IMG/VR virus record: IMGVR_UViG_3300009376_000516
Location: 1 to 24,729 of that record
Length of the DNA stretch: 24,729 nucleotides
DNA from: a virus
Direction: 5' to 3' (one strand)
Shown piece by piece: positions 7,801 to 14,852 of the stretch. Each line of letters opens with the position of its first letter. Position 1 is the stretch's first letter. The position numbers and the translations under genes are program-made. The notes beneath the pieces were generated by a model, which saw only the letters and a program-made list of their open reading frames with translations, made no database searches and was not told the origin of the DNA.

Positions 7801-9798
7801 TCAAGTACTTTTTATCATTTCTCCTGGAATCTCACATTGATCAGAATTACAGAATTTGTCTATTTCTGCTTCTTCACCTTCAATACCTACAAAACTCAAC
7901 CTACTTAATTTTTTTAATTTTTTATTATAAGTTTTCTCATCAATTGCTTCATATGGCATTTGTTTGTAAGCACCTAACTCATGTCTTGGTAAAAGTGATA
8001 TACCTTTTAATCTATATTGGAAATAATTTAAAACGTGTGGTAGTTCATCTGCTTCGGTTTCGGGGTCGAATGTTGCTGTACAACTTACTTGGTTATCTGC
8101 CCAATGTCGTTGTAAGAACGCGGCTAAACTGAATTGTTCCCAAATCGAAAGTTCAGCCGCAGTTCTAATCCCCTCACCTACATCTACTGGAACTTCTACC
8201 ACTACCGTACTGTCTTCTGAACCAAAAGCTGGTTCTACCGTATAACCTGCCCGTTTCAACGGGTCTAATAATTCTGAATGTTTAGATGCTCTAATTCTAC
8301 GAATATAAAATCTACTTTCTGGATAATGCATTCCTGGTGTTGCTCCTACTAATAATGAAACAGTACCACTTGGTTTTACTGAAGTCGTTTTTATAGACTT
8401 CGGTACTGCAAACCAATCTGAATACATACAATCCCATTCTTGAATAGTATCATATCCACTCTCTAACCATTTTCTTAATTCTTCCATTCCATGTTTAGTA
8501 ATGAATTGTGCTACTCCACTAACACTACATCCAATTCTTCTATTTCTCAACATAACTCTGTTTGTATCACTCCAATGTGTTTTACCAAGTGTTACCGTCT
8601 TTGCATACAAATAGGCATATTTAAGTGTCCTTTGATAATCCTCTAATGAATCATGATTGGATGGAAACGTTTCTACCAAGCAGCACAATTCGTAACTCTC
8701 CAATGATTGCTCTAAACAGGGATTTCCACCTGCTACCCTATGGTCTTTATTATCACCACCATTTTGCATACGAGAAAATTGTCTCATATTCTCTAACCAT
8801 GCAAATCCAGGTTCTCCATTATCATTAATTCTTTTACACACATCAGTATAATCCATACCGAGTTCTGCAAATATTGAGTTGTTTGAAGTCCAACCATATT
8901 GATCTCTGTGAGGATTTACTTCATAGTTTTTTAAATCCAAATACTCGTCATCATACGGGTCACCGAACACAATCTCTGCTGTCCGTCTTACGTTCCCTGC
9001 TACGACACATTTACCAATTAGGTTCATTATATCTACAATTGTAGTTACTGTAATTGGACTATTTGTATTATTATCCAATACTTTTCTAATATCTTCGTGA
9101 ACTTCTTGTAATGGTTCATGTCCACTTGACACACCACCAAATCCTTTAATTGGCTCTCCTTCTGCTCTAATCTTTTTGTAATCAAAAGTAACTGGGGCCG
9201 TTCCATGAAAATATGACTCTAACAACAATCTCAAACTTTCTACCCATCCTTCTCGTGTATCTGGAATCTCATAAACTTCTTCTTGTCTGTCGTTGTTAGG
9301 GCCTTTTATAAGTACATGGCCGGCCCCCTTTGTATCAAAACCAACTCCAACACCTAACATTGATGCATCCATTAAAAAACAAAATGGTTTCGAGTAATCG
9401 TCCTTTATTGTTGAAGTAGACACAAAGGCACAATTATTTAATGCTGCATATAACTTCTTTTCTTCGGTGATTGGAGTTCCCATCGCCCACAAACCACGCC
9501 CTGGTGGTAAGAATTTCATATTAAATATTCTATCATACATCTCTTGAGCTGATGCCTGAGCTTGCCAGGCATTCCAACCAAGTTGATGTTGATCAATCCA
9601 ATTCTTTTGCATGGAATAAGTACCTTCTACAACCCTACGAACTGTTTCCCACCATCTTTCATTTTTTCCATCTTCTTTAATACGAGAATATGTTCTCATA
9701 TAAACTAATTCACCTAAACCGTTAAAACCAAAAGGTGGTCTTTTCCTCTTGTACTTATTTATAAAATTTTCCGATAACTTAAATTCCACGTGTAACAT
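7801..9798 (-). CDS. nrdJ: Class II (B12-dependent) ribonucleotide reductase, monomeric RTPR type
   Basis: 665 residues. It reduces ribonucleotides to deoxyribonucleotides using adenosylcobalamin to make a thiyl radical. The active-site block G-G-N-P-C-L-E gives N359, C361 (radical cysteine) and E363. C123 (in N-N-C-A-F) and C372 fit the redox pair, at spacings matching C119/C408/C419 of the Lactobacillus leichmannii enzyme. The C-terminal C-x4-C (C650, C655) matches its reducible tail pair. No NrdB partner is needed or present. The ATG at 9798 lies too close to its AGAAGGG site, so a GTG at 9789 with about 9 bases spacing is a credible alternative start. It is placed just before gp43 in the transcript, linking dNTP supply to replication. 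Confidence 0.93.
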   Translation of the reverse strand: MLHVEFKLSENFINKYKRKRPPFGFNGLGELVYMRTYSRIKEDGKNERWWETVRRVVEGTYSMQKNWIDQHQLGWNAWQAQASAQEMYDRIFNMKFLPPGRGLWAMGTPITEEKKLYAALNNCAFVSTSTIKDDYSKPFCFLMDASMLGVGVGFDTKGAGHVLIKGPNNDRQEEVYEIPDTREGWVESLRLLLESYFHGTAPVTFDYKKIRAEGEPIKGFGGVSSGHEPLQEVHEDIRKVLDNNTNSPITVTTIVDIMNLIGKCVVAGNVRRTAEIVFGDPYDDEYLDLKNYEVNPHRDQYGWTSNNSIFAELGMDYTDVCKRINDNGEPGFAWLENMRQFSRMQNGGDNKDHRVAGGNPCLEQSLESYELCCLVETFPSNHDSLEDYQRTLKYAYLYAKTVTLGKTHWSDTNRVMLRNRRIGCSVSGVAQFITKHGMEELRKWLESGYDTIQEWDCMYSDWFAVPKSIKTTSVKPSGTVSLLVGATPGMHYPESRFYIRRIRASKHSELLDPLKRAGYTVEPAFGSEDSTVVVEVPVDVGEGIRTAAELSIWEQFSLAAFLQRHWADNQVSCTATFDPETEADELPHVLNYFQYRLKGISLLPRHELGAYKQMPYEAIDEKTYNKKLKKLSRLSFVGIEGEEAEIDKFCNSDQCEIPGEMIKST

Positions 9799-9810
9799 CC
9801 CTTCTAAAAA

Positions 9811-9951
9811 CTATTTATATTTATTTTCCCAATATTTCTTAATTTTTTTATTAAGAATTGTATCCCTATTCTTATAATAATACTTCCGTTGTCGTGCCCT
9901 ACGAGCTTCAATTTGCTCTTTTTTAGTAAAATATTTTCTAGGTCTAGCCAT
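9811..9951 (-). CDS. Small basic protein, paralogue of the 15.9-kb one
   Basis: 46 residues, ATG at 9951 with AAGGA about 7 bases upstream and TAG at 9811-9813. It is very rich in Lys, Arg and Tyr. The N-terminus M-A-R-P-R-K-Y-F-T-K-K-E-Q matches M-G-R-K-R-K-Y-F-T-T-K-E-Q of the protein at 15918-16106, and both continue with an A-x-x-R pattern and Y-x-x-N. Such short basic helical proteins are frequent in phages and have no assigned function; RNA or DNA binding is inference. The shared N-terminus makes it a real gene despite its size. Confidence 0.75.
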   Translation of the reverse strand: MARPRKYFTKKEQIEARRARQRKYYYKNRDTILNKKIKKYWENKYK

Positions 9952-10060
9952 ACCCAATCCTTAATAAAAGTAGAGAGAAAATCTTTTTTATTTCCAATTT
10001 ACTTTCCCAACCATAAATAAATACTATATATATTCAGTTCTATCCCGAATATTTTAAAGT
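9952..10060 (-). other. 109-base non-coding gap after helicase gene
   Basis: AT-rich gap between the helicase stop and the small basic gene. It contains a TATATATAGTATTTA stretch and, at its end, the AAGGA ribosome binding site of the next gene. I found no convincing terminator hairpin, tRNA or promoter motif in it. Confidence 0.4.
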
Positions 10061-11464
10061 TTATCCAAAATCAGTTAAGTTTTTTTTAGAAGTTTTTTCT
10101 TCTCCAATTTCTTCACTACTTTTATAATCTTTATATTTATTCCTCAATGTTTGTTTCAAAAAATCTTCAGAATTTACCATTTTTTTCGTTGTTTCTTTCC
10201 CACTTAATGATGATGGTCTATGTACATCAATCCTACCAATATTAGTATTCATAGTAGCAGGATAGGTAATTCCATCCACACCAAACCTATTTTTAATCAC
10301 GTGGAATCTTGCCGTATTCCCTACCTTATCCTCAATCTTTCTACTAACACTAACTACAAAATCTGAAGTCATCACTTTACTATATGCTTCTGCAACTTTA
10401 CTGGCATCAATCACATCTTCGTCTAATGATGAACGATTTGCTTGAGAGGCAGTCCATATTGGTATATCCATCTCTCCAGCTAATCCTCGTAGGTCTTCAT
10501 AAATGTTTCCTAATTGATGTCTTAACTCTCTACCACCACTAATATCTCTCATAATATCTGCATAATCTACTATAACGATATCTGGTCTAAACCCACTTAA
10601 TTCTACTTGTTTTAAATGTGCATTTATAGTTTGTACTGATGCTGACCTTGTTGGAAAATATTTTATTAATAGTTTTCCCTTTACTTTCTCTAATGATTTC
10701 TTAACAGTTTCTTGTTGAAACTTAATTTCTCCTGTGGGTATTCCTGAAAATATAGTATCATATCTTAATCCAACATAAGATTGGTTTAATTCTAATGTGT
10801 AATGTATTGCGGTATTACCTCTTTTTATAGTCTCTGATACCAATCTCTGTAAACACCAAGTTTTACCAATACCAGCTGGTGCCACAATAACACCTAACTC
10901 TCCTTTTCCTAAACCACCATCCATAACTTCATCTATAATATCCCAACCTGTAGCAACAGTATCTCGTGTTGAATGTGTTAATCTTTCTTCCAATCCCTTT
11001 ATATAATCATGTCCTAAATCTTTTGTAGTTCCAGCCTTCATTGCCGCATCAATTGTAGTTTTTATACCATCATAATCGTGACGTTCTAATAAATCTACAG
11101 ATTGCATTATTGCAGTTTTTAATGTTTGATTTTTACAAAACTCTATGGACTTTTCTTCTACAAAATTTAAATCAGTTGCCTCTCTAAGTTGAAATGCCTC
11201 TCTTAAATTATCCACTACTGATTTCTTTAAAACTTCTGAACTAAGTTCATCTACTTGTATTTTTATTGCTTCTAATGTTGGTTCTACCTTATACTTCTCA
11301 TAATACTTCTTTATACAATTTACCAACCATTTATCTGCATCGGAATCAAAATAATCTGGTTCCAATATATCATTAATTGTTTGCAAAAATCTACGATTGA
11401 ATAATAATAATACTATTATTTTCTTTTGAAATGAATGTCCGAAATGTGTTAATGTTTCTGCCAT
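10061..11464 (-). CDS. 41: Replicative DNA helicase, gp41/DnaB-like
   Basis: 467 residues, similar in length to T4 gp41 (475). The RecA-type core carries Walker A A-P-A-G-I-G-K-T (195-202) and Walker B I-V-I-V-D-Y-A-D (296-303). Downstream lie W-T-A-S-Q-A-N-R (sensor glutamine) and a C-terminal K-N-R-F-G block typical of the DnaB arginine-finger region. The N-terminal 150 residues form the helical collar. It should form a hexamer moving 5'-3' on the lagging strand. No gp61 primase is in the window. It is not intein-interrupted, although marine T4-like gp41 genes often are. It begins just after the chimeric 74-residue gene. Confidence 0.93.
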   Translation of the reverse strand: MAETLTHFGHSFQKKIIVLLLFNRRFLQTINDILEPDYFDSDADKWLVNCIKKYYEKYKVEPTLEAIKIQVDELSSEVLKKSVVDNLREAFQLREATDLNFVEEKSIEFCKNQTLKTAIMQSVDLLERHDYDGIKTTIDAAMKAGTTKDLGHDYIKGLEERLTHSTRDTVATGWDIIDEVMDGGLGKGELGVIVAPAGIGKTWCLQRLVSETIKRGNTAIHYTLELNQSYVGLRYDTIFSGIPTGEIKFQQETVKKSLEKVKGKLLIKYFPTRSASVQTINAHLKQVELSGFRPDIVIVDYADIMRDISGGRELRHQLGNIYEDLRGLAGEMDIPIWTASQANRSSLDEDVIDASKVAEAYSKVMTSDFVVSVSRKIEDKVGNTARFHVIKNRFGVDGITYPATMNTNIGRIDVHRPSSLSGKETTKKMVNSEDFLKQTLRNKYKDYKSSEEIGEEKTSKKNLTDFG

Positions 11465-11465
11465 A

Positions 11466-11690
11466 TTAAAAAAAGTCGTGTTCTACTAAGTTTGCTGGAT
11501 TGATTGCCTTCTCTACTCTCGCTTCAGCAATCTTAAAATATTCTTTTTCTTTCTCTATACCCAAGTATTTTCTATCTAAAGTCACACAAGAAATTGGTGT
11601 AGTGCCACTTCCCATAAATTCTTCGAGAAGTAAATCTCGTATTTTATTTTGTAATCTTCGACCTTTGGCCTTAGCTGAGCGTGTTTTCAT
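11466..11690 (-). CDS. Chimeric small ORF: resolvase-like N-terminus fused to methyltransferase C-terminus
   Basis: 74 residues, ATG with an AGAGG site. Residues 1-25 (M-K-T-R-S-A-K-A-K-G-R-R-L-Q and on to L-L-L-E-E-F) match the start of a phage family often called resolvase- or endonuclease-like, whose catalytic body is missing here. From residue 26 the sequence is instead the tail of a DPPY-class methyltransferase: M-G-S-G-T-T (SAM motif I), then Y-L-G-I-E-K and E-Y-F-K-I-A-E-A-R-V-E. The joint is abrupt, so this looks like a recombination scar. It overlaps the end of the intact methyltransferase by 20 bases. It may be inactive debris; supplying a SAM-binding half in trans is speculation. 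Confidence 0.6.
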   Translation of the reverse strand: MKTRSAKAKGRRLQNKIRDLLLEEFMGSGTTPISCVTLDRKYLGIEKEKEYFKIAEARVEKAINPANLVEHDFF

Positions 11691-12501
11691 GTAACCTCTC
11701 TATTCTTTTCTTAGCCAACTTATAATATTTTTCATCTCTTTCAATACCAATATACTGACGATTTGTTTCTTTGGCTGCCACACAAGTTGTTCCACTTCCT
11801 GCAAATGGATCTAATACTACATCATTTTCATTTGAATGTTTTTTTACCAAATCTATAAATAATGGTAAACTCTTTTGTGTTGGATGAATTCTATCCTTAC
11901 CACCTGGAAAAGGATATTTATATATAGCATTATCATACTGACTATTAAATGTTGGATTAGATTTCTTTATACCCAATAAAGCTATTTCTCTACAATTAGT
12001 AAGATAATTTATTTTACTATTTCGTGGTTGTGGATTCGTTTTTATCCATTCTAAAAATCTTATCTGTTTAAATTTATACTTTTCCATTATCTCTTTCAAA
12101 TAAGATAATTTCCATATATCGAAAAATATAATACAAGTTCCACCATCTACCAATTTTTCATAAAACAGTTTAATATACTGATCTAAAACATCTAAAGTAA
12201 ATTCATTATCCCAAGAACCAAACTTTGTTTTAATTGCATACTTATCACCATAGATTGTTCCATATCTTAAAAAATTATCTTCTTGTAACTCTGAATAATT
12301 TAATGGATTTTTTAATTTATATTCTAACCAATCTTTTTCAGTTTTCACAAACTCTTCTTTATTCTGCACAAACTTGTGAAATTGATCCATCCCACTATCT
12401 CTCGAAATAATATATGGTGGATCTGTAAGAATTAAATCTATTGATTTATTTTCTATTTTGTCTTTAATTTTGTCAAGAGAGTTTCCTAATATTAAACTCA
12501 C
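11671..12501 (-). CDS. DNA methyltransferase, DPPY class (N6-adenine or N4-cytosine)
   Basis: 276 residues. The start is a GTG at 12501, supported by AAGAGG six bases upstream. The catalytic motif IV D-P-P-Y is at 27-30 and the SAM motif I, D-P-F-A-G-S-G-T-T, lies near the C-terminus (about 232-240), followed by Y-I-G-I-E-R. This IV-then-I order is the beta-class layout of HinfI/RsrI-type enzymes. A H-P-T-Q-K-S-L-P motif precedes it, as usual. All expected catalytic parts are present, so it should be active on DNA. It is in the modification cluster next to a possible nuclease gene, but that does not prove a restriction-modification pair. Confidence 0.9.
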   Translation of the reverse strand: MSLILGNSLDKIKDKIENKSIDLILTDPPYIISRDSGMDQFHKFVQNKEEFVKTEKDWLEYKLKNPLNYSELQEDNFLRYGTIYGDKYAIKTKFGSWDNEFTLDVLDQYIKLFYEKLVDGGTCIIFFDIWKLSYLKEIMEKYKFKQIRFLEWIKTNPQPRNSKINYLTNCREIALLGIKKSNPTFNSQYDNAIYKYPFPGGKDRIHPTQKSLPLFIDLVKKHSNENDVVLDPFAGSGTTCVAAKETNRQYIGIERDEKYYKLAKKRIERLHENTLS

Positions 12502-12520
12502 TAATAACCTCTTATTTTAT

Positions 12521-13936
12521 TTATGAAACCTTCTTAAACCCTATTGGTCGATTACCAGGATACCCACCACCCGCGTTGTAAGTATATCTAAATTTACTTG
12601 TTTTAAAAGGTGATATCTTAACCTGAAAGTTATTTTTAGAAAGATTTACTGTAAATTGGTGAACATAAGAACCATAGTTTAGAATGGTATTTAGTAAATC
12701 AAGATATTTTTTATCACTATTCAGATATTTTACAATATACGAACCCATTGGGTAGAGAAGATAACCATTTCCATTTGGAATACTTTTTCCATTGTACATC
12801 TGTCTTAGTTTTTTCTCACTAACCTTAGATTTATCAAGTATTCTGATATAAATATCATTCATAGTGTTGATAAAATCATTTATTTTAGCAGTTGCAACCA
12901 TACTCGGAAACCACTTACTAAGTTCTGTTTGTGATAAATCTTTTGGTTTATATTTTGATATTTTTTTTATCAAATTTAATATCTGTTTATTTTTAGTTGA
13001 TAAAGTTTTATTATAAAAATCTGTAATATTAATAATAGTGGTTCGTCCACTTTGTTTATCATTTATCAAACCTCGTATTACTTCTATTTCTTTTTTACTG
13101 TCCGAGAACATTTTATTATCTTTAGAAAACTTATCTAAAACATAATTAATGTTTCCAAGTGCAGTAGAACTACCACCCATAGATTTAACACTATAAAAAT
13201 GTTTGATTCCTTTATCATTAGTCATAGTGAAATCATAAAGTGTTTCTGATATATTTGGAAATTCAACCGATTGTGCTTTTTTATTAGTCACGAGAATGTA
13301 TAATGCGGCCAGTACCTCACCAAAGTTTTTACTTAGAGTTGATATATCAGAGTTACTCAGATTATACTTACCACTAAGAGAATAAGATTTTGCAAAACTT
13401 TCATAAAGTGAAATATTGGTGCCAGATGCTTTACTTAAACATTCAGATAGATACTTTTTTACCTCATTATATTTAGAATCAGAATATTGTGAATTCAAAC
13501 CAGATTTAATTTTCGAAATCATGGCGGAAGAAGTGGAATATTTTATACCTTGAAGTTTTAATTTATCAGGTGTAAACTCTTTAGAATTACTACCAAATAT
13601 ATCACCCTCTTTGGTTTGCTTTGGTTTTTGAATCATAGAAATACTTACAAACCCTTTTTTTCCACCTATGGATATATTTGCAAATTTACTTACTTTATGT
13701 TTAGTTAATTTTGATGATAATATCTGAATCACATTACCTTTTTTGACAACACCAATTTCTTGGAATTTTTTATCATATAACTTTCCATCTTTTTCGATAT
13801 TATATTTTCTTTTTTTATCGAAATCATTTACAATATATAAATCCCAATTTGGAATTCCAGCTGAACGAGACGATCCTGATAAAGAGGCTTCCCTTAATAG
13901 ATGTGTAAAATAGTCCTTATATTTAATAAATATCAT
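12521..13936 (-). CDS. Uncharacterised protein, possible PD-(D/E)XK nuclease fold
   Basis: About 471 residues from the ATG at 13936; an upstream in-frame TTG at 13948 is the alternative, and both have weak ribosome binding sites. Counting from the TTG, residues 60-110 look like an SH3-like beta barrel (G-V-V-K-K-G-N-V-I-Q-I then K-K-G-F-V-S-I-S). Residues 209-260 give F-G-E-V-L, then F-P-N-I-S-E-T-L-Y-D-F, then F-Y-S-V-K-S-M-G-G-S, which could be the E...D...xVK core of a PD-(D/E)XK nuclease (E211, D239, K255). The remaining C-terminal part is unrecognised. It is flanked by methyltransferase genes on both sides. The nuclease reading is tentative; a virion or regulatory protein is equally possible. 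Confidence 0.6.
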   Translation of the reverse strand: MIFIKYKDYFTHLLREASLSGSSRSAGIPNWDLYIVNDFDKKRKYNIEKDGKLYDKKFQEIGVVKKGNVIQILSSKLTKHKVSKFANISIGGKKGFVSISMIQKPKQTKEGDIFGSNSKEFTPDKLKLQGIKYSTSSAMISKIKSGLNSQYSDSKYNEVKKYLSECLSKASGTNISLYESFAKSYSLSGKYNLSNSDISTLSKNFGEVLAALYILVTNKKAQSVEFPNISETLYDFTMTNDKGIKHFYSVKSMGGSSTALGNINYVLDKFSKDNKMFSDSKKEIEVIRGLINDKQSGRTTIINITDFYNKTLSTKNKQILNLIKKISKYKPKDLSQTELSKWFPSMVATAKINDFINTMNDIYIRILDKSKVSEKKLRQMYNGKSIPNGNGYLLYPMGSYIVKYLNSDKKYLDLLNTILNYGSYVHQFTVNLSKNNFQVKISPFKTSKFRYTYNAGGGYPGNRPIGFKKVS

Positions 13937-14456
13937 TGTATTTACCAAAACTACCTAAATTTTCGCTTCCATTTTCTTCGATATTCGTCTTGTGCCCATT
14001 GTTCTTGTAAATCGTTACTCCCCCACGCCAACACGGATTGTTTTCCCCTTTGAACATTTCCGAAAACTTCTTCTTCTGTTTCGTTCCCCACTCCGTTTGC
14101 CAATGTTTGTTCCACCAATCCTTTTCTTTCAGAACTTTGTTTCTGTGCCTCGCCCTCTCCATTCCATTGCATTTGAAACCACAAAAGTTCTTCATTCGTT
14201 TTCTTTTCGGCCATCGGCGTAGATAAACTATTCCACACTCCATGCACATCATCCACATATACGGTTTTAGCCGTTTGTCCAATTTCTTGAACTTTTTGAA
14301 ATACAAGTTTTCCGTTTTGTTCAATAAGGACACGGTGATCTTTGGTGACGAGTTGGTCTGTAAAATCTGATTTAATTCTATAGATGGTATCCTGGATGTT
14401 ATATACATTCCATCTGTCCGGAACTTCCCATCTATAAGCATCGTTGTCTTTATCAT
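13923..14456 (-). CDS. Truncated homing-endonuclease remnant (zinc finger + NUMOD3), out of frame with the intein
   Basis: 177-residue frame, but only the second half is recognisable. A zinc finger C71-x2-C74...C92-x3-C96 is followed by a NUMOD3-type motif, G-E-N-N-P-C-W-R-G-G (137-146). These elements normally precede the catalytic domain of phage HNH homing endonucleases. Here the frame ends about 30 residues later, so the HNH histidines are missing. Residues 1-65 overlap the intein coding frame and are probably not translated as such; a start near 14260 is likelier. The stretch 13951-14245 is visibly richer in G+C than its surroundings and open in several frames on both strands, which suggests recent acquisition and means openness alone is not evidence. 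Probably a non-functional remnant. Confidence 0.5.
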   Translation of the reverse strand: MIKTTMLIDGKFRTDGMYITSRIPSIELNQILQTNSSPKITVSLLNKTENLYFKKFKKLDKRLKPYMWMMCMECGIVYLRRWPKRKRMKNFCGFKCNGMERARHRNKVLKEKDWWNKHWQTEWGTKQKKKFSEMFKGENNPCWRGGVTIYKNNGHKTNIEENGSENLGSFGKYNDIY

Positions 14457-14852
14457 AAATTAAAATCTCCGTTTGTCTATCTATAAATAGAGATAAGTTG
14501 GATTTATGTAACCGTTTCCATCCACTTTTTGTAAAAACTTCTGTATCTTCTGATAGACAAGCGTATGCCCAATAGATTGGTGTGAAACCAATTCTAAATC
14601 CAACTTCCTCTAACATTTGAACCATTCTGTATTGAACATCACTTCTTGGTGCACTCATCACGAATGCAAATGCACCAGGTTTTAATACTCGTAAGGATTC
14701 TTCAAATATTTCTTTAGGTGGTAACATCTTATCCCAATCCTTACCCATAAATCCATATCCATATGGTGGGTCTGTGCAAAGTAAATCTACTGAATTATCT
14801 TCGAGTTTTTTAGTTCGTCAGCACTATCTCCATTAATTAGTTTACTATCCAC
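13951..14852 (-). CDS. Intein-interrupted DNA methyltransferase, N-terminal part, with -1 frameshift
   Basis: The gene begins at a GTG at 14852 behind an AAAGGG site. The first 16 codons (V-D-S-K-L-I-N-G-D-S-A-D-E-L-K) look like a methyltransferase start. At the A6 run (14806-14811) the frame must slip back one base to continue L-E-D-N-S-V-D-L-L-C-T-D-P-P-Y-G; without the slip translation stops at 14787. The catalytic D-P-P-Y is intact, then M-G-K-D-W-D-K and the region up to I-Y-W-A-Y-A. There a cysteine opens an intein N-terminus. The methyltransferase C-terminus with SAM motif I is absent: the frame ends at 13951 in low-complexity-looking sequence. Related intact enzymes continue S-G-F-P-K after this point; no such sequence is in the window. 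Probably a broken gene, or half of a split one. Confidence 0.7.
14254..14559 (-). other. N-terminal intein splicing domain (blocks A and B)
   Basis: Block A starts with the splicing cysteine at codon 14559-14557: C-L-S-E-D-T-E-V-F-T-K-S-G-W-K. Block B follows as L-V-T-K-D-H-R-V-L, with the conserved T-x-x-H. These are the residues needed for the first N-S acyl shift. The insertion lies directly after I-Y-W-A-Y-A in the methyltransferase. No block F/G (H-N at the C-terminal junction) was found in any frame nearby. It is therefore either a truncated intein or the N-half of a split intein whose C-half is elsewhere. Recognisable intein sequence stops near 14254, just where the zinc-finger frame becomes recognisable. 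Confidence 0.85.
14805..14811 (-). promoter_or_regulatory. A AAA AAC slippery heptamer in phase, at the methyltransferase frameshift
   Basis: On the coding strand the codons are CTA AAA AAC, giving the classic X-XXY-YYZ heptamer in the correct phase for -1 slippage. The shift would join the N-terminal codons exactly to the DPPY frame. However, loss of one A from an original A7 run would create the same heptamer automatically, so the motif is not independent proof of programmed frameshifting. A sequencing error in the homopolymer is the third explanation. Confidence 0.5.

Noticed and set aside
9812-9819. TATAAATA on the minus strand, the T4 late-promoter box
   Set aside because: It is formed by the last codons of the small basic gene, lies too close to the reductase start, and such words are expected by chance in AT-rich DNA.
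7801-11464. Possible inteins in the reductase or helicase genes, as often seen in marine T4-like phages
   Set aside because: Both proteins read continuously through their active-site and Walker motifs with normal lengths and no intein blocks.
13992-14226. Two plus-strand open frames opposite the endonuclease remnant
   Set aside because: They have no recognisable motif or ribosome binding site and arise from a GC-shifted patch with few stop codons in several frames.
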